From Mauremys mutica (taxonomy: Eukaryota; Chordata; Testudines; Geoemydidae), in assembly GCF_020497125.1 (NCBI RefSeq), contig NC_059087.1:20617925-20681924 (forward strand): DNA of 64,000 nt, given 5' to 3'. The notes below the pieces were generated by a model that made no database searches, was not told the DNA's origin, and was given only the letters and a program-made list of their open reading frames with translations. Position 1 is the stretch's first letter, and each line of letters starts with the position of its first letter. A program made the position numbers and the translations under genes. Positions 11,901-19,060 of the stretch are shown one piece after another.

Positions 11901-13028
11901 CTGCGTCTAACTGAAACCCACCATTACTGAGCTCTGGTTTCCCTCTTCCCCCTCTCTCCTTTTTTCACTTTCTTTCCCCTGCTTGAGTCAGATTTTGTGA
12001 AGGATGAGAATGTGGAGGTGAAGGAAGAGAGTAATTCCATTCCTGTCAGCGGCGGGTACCCCTTTTGGGTCTCCGAGCAGAACGGCAGCCACTCCATCCC
12101 TGTAGCGTCACCAGCACCAGCAGACCAAAGAGAGGCAAGTGCCAGAGAGCAGCAAGTGCCAACACCTTCCTCCTACCAGACATACAGGTGAGTCTCAACT
12201 CCCAGCTATTTATGTGTAGTGAGCAGGGTCCGGGTCCTCCCCATACTTACTGGAAAGGACTGGCATGTCCCTTGTGCAGCCTGACTCCTTATGGGATATT
12301 TATCCGTGAGAGGACCCAATGCGTCCTGTTAGAGAGAGGTAGGGGCAGGAGTGTCAGGAAGAGGGCACAGGGATGGAGGGAAGTAGATAAGCAGGAAGGC
12401 AGATACAGAGACTAATAAGTGCCCTTGTTTCAGAAGGGTAGCTGATGTTTAAAACTGAATGGGGAGGCAGCTGCCCCATGTTGTTGGCTTCCCCCACTTC
12501 CCTGGATCAAGCTTTGAACCACAAACAATGTTGGTTAATTCAAGAATGTTATGACGTGGTAGGTTTGACTCCTTCCTCTTTTCTCCACCTTCTAGGCTCA
12601 GGTTCCATGACAATGGGGATACGCAGCAGGCGCCCGCTCGTGACATCCTCGCTTTAAATGAATTCCGGGCCAGATCCCACCGAGTAGATATAGCCACGGT
12701 GCCCGAGCAAGATTCCAAACAGCTGTCAGAAGGTTTCACCAACCTGCCTACACTCCACCCTCCACTACCTCCTCCACAGGACTATACTGGGGTGGTCAAC
12801 ATGGCTGTAGACTCTGCTGGGAAACCAGGCGCCAGAGGGCCAATGTACAATCCATATGGCACCGAGCAAGGCCTAGGCCAATGGATGGTACCTTCCCACA
12901 GCCAGTACAGGGCAATGAGCTATTCTCCCTTCTCCACAGATTATAATACTCAAGGGGCTTCAGGGCATGCCCATGGGAGCATGGCAGACTGGAGCCAGTA
13001 CCCTTTGTTCCCCTATGCCTGCTGGTGA
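2817..13028 (+). CDS. TBX6L: T-box transcription factor TBX6L (VegT/TBX16 type), eight exons, N-terminus missing
   Basis: This is a DNA-binding T-box activator. In fish and frogs the VegT/tbx16 group drives mesoderm and paraxial mesoderm formation. Exons are 2817-2961, 4480-4582, 5647-5811, 6472-6618, 7637-7707, 8856-8947, 11992-12187 and 12596-13028. All have AG/GT borders, and the phases (2,0,0,0,2,1,2) join into one open frame of 450 residues plus TGA. Numbering from the first visible codon, the T-box spans about residues 31-211, from [13 protein letters not shown] to [15 protein letters not shown] basic GQKRK stretch (about 225-229) looks like a nuclear signal. The C-terminus [12 protein letters not shown] is the hallmark ending of VegT/TBX16 rather than of mammalian TBX6, and [14 protein letters not shown] also fits that group. 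Frog VegT is of similar length, so only a short first coding exon should be missing. It was not found in 1-2816 and may lie upstream. The paralogue call is strong; the symbol is a choice among TBX6L, TBX16 and VEGT. Confidence 0.93.
3429..3595. mobile_element. hAT-type MITE in TBX6L intron
   Basis: The terminal sequences CAGGAGCGCCGCC and GCGCCGGCCCTG are imperfect inverted repeats. The flanks CATGCGCA and GATGCACA are an aged 8-bp TSD (two changes). Confidence 0.65.
4480..4582 (+). CDS. TBX6L: TBX6L coding exon (T-box, [14 protein letters not shown])
   Basis: The acceptor is TTCTTCAG and the donor AAG|GTAAAT. The first base completes the split Arg codon. The exon encodes the conserved RRMFP segment and [13 protein letters not shown] of the T-box. 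Confidence 0.95.
5101..5565. mobile_element. hAT-type element with perfect 8-bp TSD and a nested element
   Basis: It begins CAGGGGTCCCCAAACTATGG and ends GTTTAGGCACCACTG. The TSD CTCCACAG is perfect (5093-5100 and 5566-5573). A second element (5378-5500) has jumped into it. It lies in a TBX6L intron just 5' of the exon at 5647. Confidence 0.85.
5378..5500. mobile_element. Short TIR element (AGGGTGACCAGA family) nested in an hAT
   Basis: The ends AGGGTGACCAGATGTCC and TCTGGCCACCT are inverted repeats. TA/TTA-like flanks suggest a TA-target family, not proven. The interior has the typical CCAGTATTTGGGG and ATTTTTCACACTTGC motifs shared with the copy at 6675. Confidence 0.6.
5647..5811 (+). CDS. 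TBX6L: TBX6L coding exon (T-box core)
   Basis: Fifty-five whole codons lie between TTCCCCAG and CAT|GTAAGA. The exon encodes [14 protein letters not shown], the [12 protein letters not shown] segment and [14 protein letters not shown], the most conserved part of T-box proteins. Confidence 0.96.
6472..6618 (+). CDS. TBX6L: TBX6L coding exon (T-box, [14 protein letters not shown])
   Basis: Forty-nine whole codons lie between CTCCACCAG and CAG|GTAGAG. The exon encodes [20 protein letters not shown] and ends in [16 protein letters not shown], all standard T-box motifs. Confidence 0.96.
6675..6790. mobile_element. Truncated AGGGTGACCAGA-family element with TG microsatellite
   Basis: It starts TAGGGTGACCAGACAGCAAG and shares CAAGTGTGAAAAATC and ATCGGGACTGTCCCT with its family. 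The right inverted end is missing. CTGTCCCTAACACC occurs on both sides (6661-6674 and 6777-6790). Confidence 0.6.
7318..7510 (-). mobile_element. MIR SINE relic, antisense
   Basis: It shows the antisense MIR core (GTGTGAACTTGCCCAAGTCACTTAATCTCTC and the CTGAGTTCCCCTTCTGTAAA region) with a degraded tRNA-like part (GTGGTTAGGGCATTCATCTGG) on the left. Confidence 0.75.
7637..7707 (+). CDS. TBX6L: TBX6L coding exon (end of T-box)
   Basis: The acceptor is TACTTGTAG and the donor AG|GTAGAA. The exon encodes [18 protein letters not shown] and GKNTR, the C-terminal DNA-contacting end of the T-box. The final Arg codon is split with the next exon. Confidence 0.95.
7734..7960. mobile_element. hAT-type MITE (TTCTCAAACT family) in TBX6L intron
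   Basis: It is the same family as 13828, 31677 and 60845: TACTGGTGACCCCTTTCAC at one end and CCCCCAGTTTGAGAACACT at the other. Flanks GAATAGAT and AAATAGAG fit a decayed 8-bp TSD. Confidence 0.75.
7969..8855. other. TBX6L: Intronic stretch with no further feature recognised
   Basis: A TBX6L intron. A run rich in TTTTCATGAAAA-like words around 8200-8350 may be an old repeat but could not be named. Confidence 0.4.
8856..8947 (+). CDS. TBX6L: TBX6L coding exon (basic linker, probable nuclear signal)
   Basis: The acceptor is TTTTTGCAG and the donor TCTG|GTAATA. The exon encodes [18 protein letters not shown] followed by an acidic stretch ETESGAEES. The pentapeptide AKGQK occurs twice, eight residues apart. 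The SPxKxQKRK part aligns with a similar basic segment after the T-box of frog VegT. Confidence 0.88.
8948..10188. other. TBX6L intron, first part; CR1-like fragment near 9880-9970
   Basis: The segment around 9915-9965 (GCTGGAAACCTTTACAACTAGACTGGAC) resembles the 3' end of chicken-repeat-1 LINEs in sense orientation, heavily decayed. Nothing else was recognised. Confidence 0.4.
10189..10638. mobile_element. DNA transposon with CATAGGYGCC ends
   Basis: The inverted ends are CATAGGCGCCAACTCC and GGAAGTCAGCACCTATG. The interior is GC-rich and purine-biased, with several open frames that are composition artefacts. No clear TSD was read, so the superfamily is left open. Confidence 0.6.
11992..12187 (+). 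CDS. TBX6L: TBX6L coding exon (C-terminal region, VKEE motif)
   Basis: A pyrimidine-rich acceptor ends GAGTCAG; the donor is ACAG|GTGAGT. The exon encodes [16 protein letters not shown], Ser/Pro-rich sequence and [17 protein letters not shown] is a possible SUMO-type site; a VKEES segment and EQQVPT also occur in frog VegT. Confidence 0.9.
12596..13028 (+). CDS. TBX6L: TBX6L last coding exon (C-terminus and stop)
   Basis: The acceptor is CACCTTCTAG and the frame runs 143 residues to TGA. It contains [11 protein letters not shown], a Pro-rich LHPPLPPPQ stretch, GPMYNPYG, and the terminal [19 protein letters not shown] and the last dozen residues are the marks of the VegT/TBX16 group. The region probably acts as the transactivation domain. 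Confidence 0.95.
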
Positions 13029-13827
13029 AGGGGAGGATTCTTCCCAATGAAAGAACTCAAAGAACATTGTAAGGAAGACCACTTTAAAATTTGCTCTGGG
13101 ATTGTCAACTTGTGGCCCTGCCTACAGTAGGCAAAGAGGTGTTGCAACAAATCATAGGCTGGGACACGTTTAATCTCGCAACATCCGTACAACAACTTGT
13201 GCCCCCAGTCAACAGCCGTCCTTCAAGCACTGGTTGTACGGGTTGGTTGCAACTCCTCCATTAGTTGAGGTCTGTCTGAATCAATGTATTCTACAATGCT
13301 GCCTGCAAAGTGTGGATGGGAAGTCACTAGCATTGCAGCTGCACTGGTTCAGCCAGCTTCTTAACTCTAACCTAAAATGCATTTGTATCTTGTGTTTGGA
13401 AATTACCCAAAAGCCCCTGCTCCCAGAAGAATGCTAGCCAGGGGACATATGCCTAAGGTGTCACAGAATGTACCACAGGTGGACACACCAAAACAGTTCA
13501 GCCATAAGCATAGTGGCTGTGTGGATGCAGGCATTGTAAGGACATGCCAGACAACGAACCAGTCAATGTCCCTGCAGTGCCGCCTTCAATTAGTGTTGTA
13601 GACAACCCCAATAACTGACCGTAGAAAGTACAGCCATAGTCGTGGCCCTTTCCCTAAAGCTGTGTAATGGAGAAGATGCAGCAATGCATGTGCTCCTGAA
13701 GCAGAGTTGGAAGGGTCACACAGGCAGATCCAAGTTCATTGCACACAATGACTGCAAGTGTCTGTGTTTGTCTCCATGTGTCGTCATACCAGCTCCCTTA
13801 GCCTTACTCAATTCACACCTGCTAACC

Positions 13828-14046
13828 CAGTGGGTCTCAAACTTTTTTACTGGTGACCCCTTTCACATCGCAAGGCTCTGAGTGCGACCCCCCCCAATAA
13901 ACTAAACACCCTTTTTAATATATTTAACACCATTATAAATGCTGGAGGCATGTGGGGCTTGAGGTAGAGGTTGACAGCTTGCGACCCCCCATGTAATCAT
14001 CTTGTGACCCCCTGAGGGGTCCCAACCCCCAGTTTGAGAACCCCTG
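13828..14046. mobile_element. hAT-type MITE in TBX6L 3'UTR
   Basis: It starts CAGTGGGTCTCAAACTT and ends CAGTTTGAGAACCCCTG. Flanks TGCTAACC (13820-13827) and TGTTAACC (14047-14054) form an 8-bp TSD with one change. Confidence 0.88.
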
Positions 14047-14272
14047 TGTTAACCCAGTGTTTTCTCGTTGTCCTTTTTGTTGCTATTTTCAGTTGAGCTG
14101 GTGGCGTTTGGGAGATGCCCTGGGAGTTCTCGGAAGGGTCTGATATTGACCGAAATAGGACCATGTTTAGCAGAGCTCACTCTGTTATGCTGACCTCTGT
14201 CTTTGTGAGGGAAGGTGTTTTTCACTGTAAATCTCAAATGTCCCCCACCTTTGGTTCTCCCACAGCTCCAGA

Positions 14273-14524
14273 CAGGGCCGGCTCCAGTGTTTTTGTTGCC
14301 CCAAGCAGCAGGGGGAAAAAAAAAGGCCACGATCGGCAGCACTTTGGCGGCAGCTCTACCACCGCCACTTCATTCTTCGGCGGCAATTCAGCAGCAGGTC
14401 CTTCCCTCCGAGAGGGACCGAGGGACCCGCCGCCAAATTGCCACCGAAGACCCAGACATGCTGCCCCTTTGCGTTGGCCGCCCCAAGTACCTGCTTGCTG
14501 CGTTGGTGCCTGGAGCCGGCGCTG
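14273..14524. mobile_element. hAT-type MITE with perfect TSD in TBX6L 3'UTR
   Basis: The inverted ends are CAGGGCCGGCTCCAG and CTGGAGCCGGCGCTG. The TSD GCTCCAGA is perfect (14265-14272 and 14525-14532). A related copy sits at 29694. Short open frames across it are not genes. Confidence 0.9.
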
Positions 14525-15083
14525 GCTCCAGAGAAGTGGCCCGTTCACTTGTAGTTACTGTCCTTCTCCCTGTAATCTGTGAAATGGTCCTGACGAGGCA
14601 CAAGCTTTAACGAAGCTGGCTCTTCTCATTGGACATTTGCTTTTAGAAAAAAATGTTCCAAATGTAAGTTGCCTGATGCGTTTATTGTTCTGAACAGTCG
14701 GTGCTCTGCTGTGGTTTCTAGGCTGTCCAACTACATCATTGTGCTGCTGCTGTTTTGGAACCCGCTCTAGGAATGTACTCAGTGCAGTTGGGCAGGAGAG
14801 CAGCTGCCCTCCATTACCTCTGGGGTCCCTTCCTCTGGAAGAGCTATTCTGTTACATTCGCAGCTGTAAATAGCTCGTCACTTTGAATGAAGGTCCTTGC
14901 ATTTTACTCTGTTTTTTATTTTTGTATTTTGTTGAGTGGAGCAGCATCCTGGTATGCCCCAGTGCAGAACCACAGCTGTATAGGAGTCCTGTTTGGAAGG
15001 GGCTTTCTGTTTCTCCTGTGGTGGTAAACATGATCCTAGACTGACTGACGTTATTTAAGAGAATGTTTTCTTGTAACACTTGA

Positions 15084-15089
15084 AATAAA
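15084..15089 (+). terminator. TBX6L: TBX6L polyadenylation signal
   Basis: A canonical AATAAA is followed within about 25-100 bases by a GT-rich tract (GGGGTGTGTC, then a TG repeat), as expected of a downstream cleavage element. It is the first such arrangement after the stop codon that I would trust. Confidence 0.65.
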
Positions 15090-15175
15090 CTACAGTTTGG
15101 TATGTATTGGTCAGTGGGGAGTTGGGGTGTGTCATTTGGAGTGGGTACTGGATTTCACAAAGTTGAGTGTGTAGC

Positions 15176-15178
15176 GTG

Positions 15179-15211
<33 letters not shown>

Positions 15212-15212
15212 C
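15176..15212. repeat. Compound (TG)n(AG)n microsatellite
   Basis: A TG run is followed directly by an AG run, in a wider GT-rich stretch (15120-15380) downstream of the TBX6L polyadenylation site. Confidence 0.85.
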
Positions 15213-15717
15213 ATGGAGCAGGGGTGTTAGTTGTGAGTGGGTGTGTGTCTCAGTTTGTCAGGGGTTTGTATGTTTCCTTTAAGGTGTGGATGTTTTGGTG
15301 TGTGTGGCGTAAGTGTGTCATTGTCAGTGTGTGGGGGAGTCAGCATTGCGTGTCTGTAGTGTGGGGGTGTCAGGTTGTGTTTATTGCACATTATTAAAAT
15401 TACTTTGAAAAAGTAATTATTGCAAATTACTGATAATCTATTAAACCCTCAGTGCCCAGGACTAATGACTTTCTCATATAATTAGTGCATTGCTGATTAC
15501 CTTTGCATTGTGAGTGTGAGTTGCACAGAGAGATTGAGTGCCTCCTCTAAGCTCCACGGAGTGGATATGAGATAAGCAGCAACAGAAATGAGGGCTTAAC
15601 TTTGCTGCAGCCGCATACATACTGCTCCTTTAGATCCTTCTCTGCCCCAAATAGGGATTGGTACAGCACCCAGGTGCTAGGGCAAGTGGATCACTAAAAA
15701 AGGGGCATGGTCTAGAC

Positions 15718-16028
15718 CAAGGGTCAGCAACCTTTCAGAAGTGCTGCGCTGAGTCTTCATTTATTCACTCTGATTTAAGGTTTCGTGTGCTGGTAATACA
15801 TTTTAACGTTTTTAGAAGGTCTCTTTCTATAAATCTATAATATAGAACTAACCTATTGTTATATGTAAAGTAAATAAGGTTTTTAAAATGTTTAAGAAGC
15901 TTCACTTAAAATTAAATTAAAATGCAGAGCCTCCTGGACTGGTGGCCAGGATCCGGGCAGTGTGAGTGCCACTGAAAATCAGCTCATGGGCCGCCTTCGG
16001 CACGCGTGCCATAGGTTGCCTACCCCTG
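15718..16028. mobile_element. hAT-type MITE (GGCAACCTTTCAGAAGTG family)
   Basis: It begins CAAGGGTCAGCAACC and ends AGGTTGCCTACCCCTG. Flanks GTCTAGAC (15710-15717) and GTCTGGAC (16029-16036) are an 8-bp TSD with one change. Sister copies lie at 25673 and 38889. Confidence 0.88.
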
Positions 16029-17702
16029 GTCTGGACCAAAAAAGTGCCTTGGTTTTATTTTTATCCTCCAAACTTCCCTATTTCACACCGTCCTAGCACC
16101 AGTTGAGATGAAGGCCGGGTGAGGTACAGACCGTCCTACTTGGGTTGGAATAACTGATGTGAAATAACCTCTAGCAATTAATTTGTCACCATCTTTAGAG
16201 ACTTCAGACTTCTTGAGTGATCAAAATTACTGCAGGTTTCTGTTAGTTCCTTTGAATACAAGGAATGCAACAGAATTTAAATTGTGGAAGATTCCCCTGT
16301 TGCTCTCTCTCCCAGAAGACATTGGTCATACGGCTACCATGCTGAAACCGCCATTAAAACCAGACTAACAAGATGGCCTAGAAAAGTTATAGAAAAGAAT
16401 CTACATGCCTTTGCTGTCACAGACTGCTAACTTCACCTCTTTGTCTCAGTCCCCCTTCTGTGAAATGGGGATGATGGTTTTTTTTCCTGCATCACAGGGG
16501 TGGTGGCAGAATTACTTTAATGTCTGAAAAGTGCTTTGAAGAGAAAGCTCTGACGGTGAGTCAGTCAGAACACTTCACAAAGAGAACTGGGTAGCCCTGT
16601 TGCAAAGGAAAGGATTCCTGGGGATCTTTAGAAATAGGGTCATGGCAGTGGTTCAAGTTGTCAAAAATAGTTCTGCGAGGGCTGGCACCTGTGAATGGGC
16701 TATTGGTATGGCTGGTTAGTCAGACTTGGCTAATAAACCTCCAGCCTTGGGAATATAGAACACAGAAATCCAGCTTCATGCAGAGGGAGAGCCCTTTATT
16801 CCTCAGTTTTCTGTTATGTAACAGGTCTACACAGTTCTTGGTGAATCGTTCTGGCCTTACTCAGAGCATTACATCCATTTTCCTTTCTTGCTGCTCTCTG
16901 TGGTTAGAGACTGGACAGCTTTGTTATAATTTTACTAAGGGTTTAGTCTCTTACCCCCAGATGTGTATTTGACTCCATTTTCTGACCTCTCCTTAGAGTT
17001 TTCACTGGCTTGCTTCTGTTTGGCTTTGGCATTTTGCAAATCTATATGACTTCATCTGAACTGCTGCTGCTTCCTCTGTGCGTGTAACATGTTGTTGTAA
17101 AGGCCCCCTGAAAGCCTTAATAAAAAGGAAACGACACACATGGAGGGCACGTCATTAGCAGCAGCAAAGTAAAATCTGGAGTGTGGTTGCTGTGTGTCCT
17201 ATTTCAAACACATAATTGGTTCCAGTTTAGTGGTGGTACCTGGTGACAAACATTGTGACATGCTCTTGACCATGTTCTTGAACAAAGCTTTCGGCATTTT
17301 CCCTGTCATGTCCATGATCCCATGGTCATCCACTTGCATACTTAGTTATGATTCAGAATTTCTTGCACTAATTCTTTGAAGGATGCTCTTTCTTTAAGTG
17401 TTCTGTTTGTTTGCTATAGGATGCCGGTGTGGGATGAGGATGCATTGGGAATGGGGTCTGTGTTCATTTCAAGGTGAAAATAAACCCATGTTTATTTTGG
17501 TTTGCCTGTCTGGTTTTGAACTCTTGGGCCTTGGCTAACCCTGCTCAGTGCAGATAGCGTGTTAGTAAAAATGCCTTCTCTCTGTCTGCAGTGCAGCTTG
17601 TAGTATTCCATGGCACATCACCAGTGGGCAGTTAGAGAGCCTCCTGTTCTCAGTGCCCATGCAGCCTGAGGCTCTGTCTACATTGGAGCTAGGCTGTGAT
17701 TC
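16029..17702. other. Intergenic; one MIR relic near 16400-16560
   Basis: The stretch AACTTCACCTCTTTGTCTCAG with CTTCTGTGAAATGGGGATGATGG is an antisense MIR tail. Open frames here show no recognisable protein. Nothing else was supported. Confidence 0.5.
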
Positions 17703-17714
17703 CTAGCTCTGCTA

Positions 17715-17829
17715 AAGCAGCAAAGAATCCTGTGGCACCTTATAGTCTAACAGACGTTTTGCAGCATGAGCTTTCGTGGGTGAATACCCACTTCTTCGGA
17801 TGCAAGCAGTGGAAATTTCAGTGGTATGT
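17715..17829 (+). mobile_element. Turtle tRNA-derived SINE, 5'-truncated, sense, with 12-bp TSD
   Basis: The body reads AGCAGCAAAGAATCCTGTGG, CACCTTATAGTCTAACAGACG and AGCTTTCGTGGGTGAATACC. It is flanked by CTAGCTCTGCTA at 17703-17714 and 17830-17841, a perfect 12-bp duplication. The tRNA-like head is missing. Confidence 0.85.
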
Positions 17830-17856
17830 CTAGCTCTGCTAGACATACACATGCTT

Positions 17857-18025
17857 CTTGCTTGCATATATATATATATACCTGCCCCTGGAAATTTCCA
17901 CTACATGCATCTGACGAAGTGGGTATTCACCCACGAAAGCTCATGCTCCAAAACTTCTGTTAGTCTATAAGGTGCCCCAGGACTCTTTGTCCAACTCCAG
18001 ACTAACAGGGCTACCCCTCTGATCC
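17857..18025 (-). mobile_element. Turtle tRNA-derived SINE, antisense, with 11-bp TSD
   Basis: It contains the inverse of the neighbour's body plus the head (GACTAACAGGGCTACCCCTC read on +). It is flanked by TACACATGCTT at 17846-17856 and 18026-18036. A short TA run lies near its left end. With the previous SINE it forms a tail-to-tail inverted pair. Confidence 0.85.
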
Positions 18026-18365
18026 TACACATGCTTGTGTGCTAAAAATAGTAATGCAGCTGCATTAGTATGGGCAACAGTTCTGGCTTGTTGCCTAAGT
18101 ACATACCCAGAGGGTGTGGGGGAGAGGGGGTGTACGCAGGGTGGCTAGCCCCTCCCAACCCTGCCTATACTCCTGTGGCTATGCTGGGCTCCTCAATGAG
18201 ACATCGCCTAAAGGACACGTGTAGGGAAGCAGCTTCTAAGGTGGTTTTCAGGGGGCCCCTGCACGGGGAAGGGAAATAATCCTCCACCCAGCCCATAGGA
18301 GGAGACGCCTGAGTGGCAACCCCCAAACGCAGGGCGTTTGGCTCCGCACTCATTAAACACCTGGC

Positions 18366-19060
18366 TGCCAGCTGAGTTCAATCAAAGCCCTTCGCCGAGC
18401 TCCCAGAGCGGGAGGGAAAGAGATTTCAATCGGCCAATAAAAAACAAGCTAGAAGCATGACATCATCAGAACGAGCCCTCATTGGCTGGTCCAACCCCGA
18501 GGCCGAGAGACTTTCTAGCAGCTTCTGCCAGCGTTGGCTGCAGGCGGCTGAGGTGAGCGCGGGGCGGGGCCGGCCCGTGGGCGCGGGGGGGTGAGCGCGG
18601 GGCGCGGCCGGCCCGTGGGCGCAGGGGGGTGAGCGCGGGGCGGGGCCGTGGGCGCTGGGGGGGTGAGCGCGGGGCGGGGCCGGCCCGTGGGCGCTGGGGG
18701 GGTGAGCGCGGGGCGGGGCCGGCCCGTGGGCGCGGGGGGGTGAGCGCGGGGCGGGGCCGGCCCGTGGGCGCGGGGGGGGGGAAGGGTTTGAACGGGTGAG
18801 TTTGTGGGGCGGCTTTTCCCCCTGCGGGCGGGGGGAGCTGCTCCACCCCCGGCTCGGCCCGTTAAACCGCCGCCCGCCTGCAGCCGGCGAAGTGGTGCCG
18901 GTTTCTAACCCGCCGTAGCCGAGAGCGTCCCCCGAGCTCTGCGCGCTGCCGCCTTCGGAGCGGCCCGGCGGAAAAGCCTCCTCCAGGAATGACTCGGTGA
19001 CGCGCGGTGGCGCTTCATGCGGAATCGCTTTTTACTGCGCAGCTTAAGAGCCACTTAACT
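18366..19060. promoter_or_regulatory. CpG island with promoter features, unassigned transcript
   Basis: This is a dense CpG, high-GC block in an AT-leaning neighbourhood. CCAAT occurs at 18434-18438 on + and at 18481-18485 on -, and a TGACATCATC ATF-like motif lies near 18458. No TATA box is evident. On the + strand a plausible exon would end at GGCTGAG|GTGAGC (18552/18553). The symmetric CCAAT boxes would also allow divergent transcription. No known gene was recognised: it is 3 kb past the TBX6L polyadenylation site and 24 kb from the CRKL end. It may drive a lncRNA or a gene whose exons I missed. Confidence 0.5.
18553..18780 (+). repeat. GC-rich minisatellite, six units of about 38 bp, each starting GTGAGC
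   Basis: Units start at 18553, 18591, 18629, 18663, 18702 and 18740. The core is GTGAGCGCGGGGCGGGGCC, followed by GGCCCGTGGGCGC and a G-run. One unit is shorter (34 bp). Each unit holds a GC box (GGGGCGGGGC) and a splice-donor-like GTGAGC. Open frames across this array on the minus strand are artefacts of the repeat. Confidence 0.9.

Larger units (their letters stand above)
13029..15105 (+). other. TBX6L: TBX6L 3' untranslated region
   Basis: The stretch runs from the stop codon to about 16 bases past an AATAAA. It carries no further coding exon. Two hAT insertions (13828-14046 and 14273-14524) lie inside and would be part of the mature mRNA if the distal polyadenylation site is used. The cleavage point is estimated, not seen. 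Confidence 0.6.

Noticed and set aside
17867..17880. CRISPR-like or regulatory reading of the TA run and inverted SINEs
   Set aside because: The repeats are SINE copies with their own TSDs in a vertebrate genome; there are no regular spacers.
18466..18846. 126-residue minus-strand open frame of Pro/Arg/Ala repeats
   Set aside because: It is the translation of the 38-bp GC minisatellite; no domain and no splice context.
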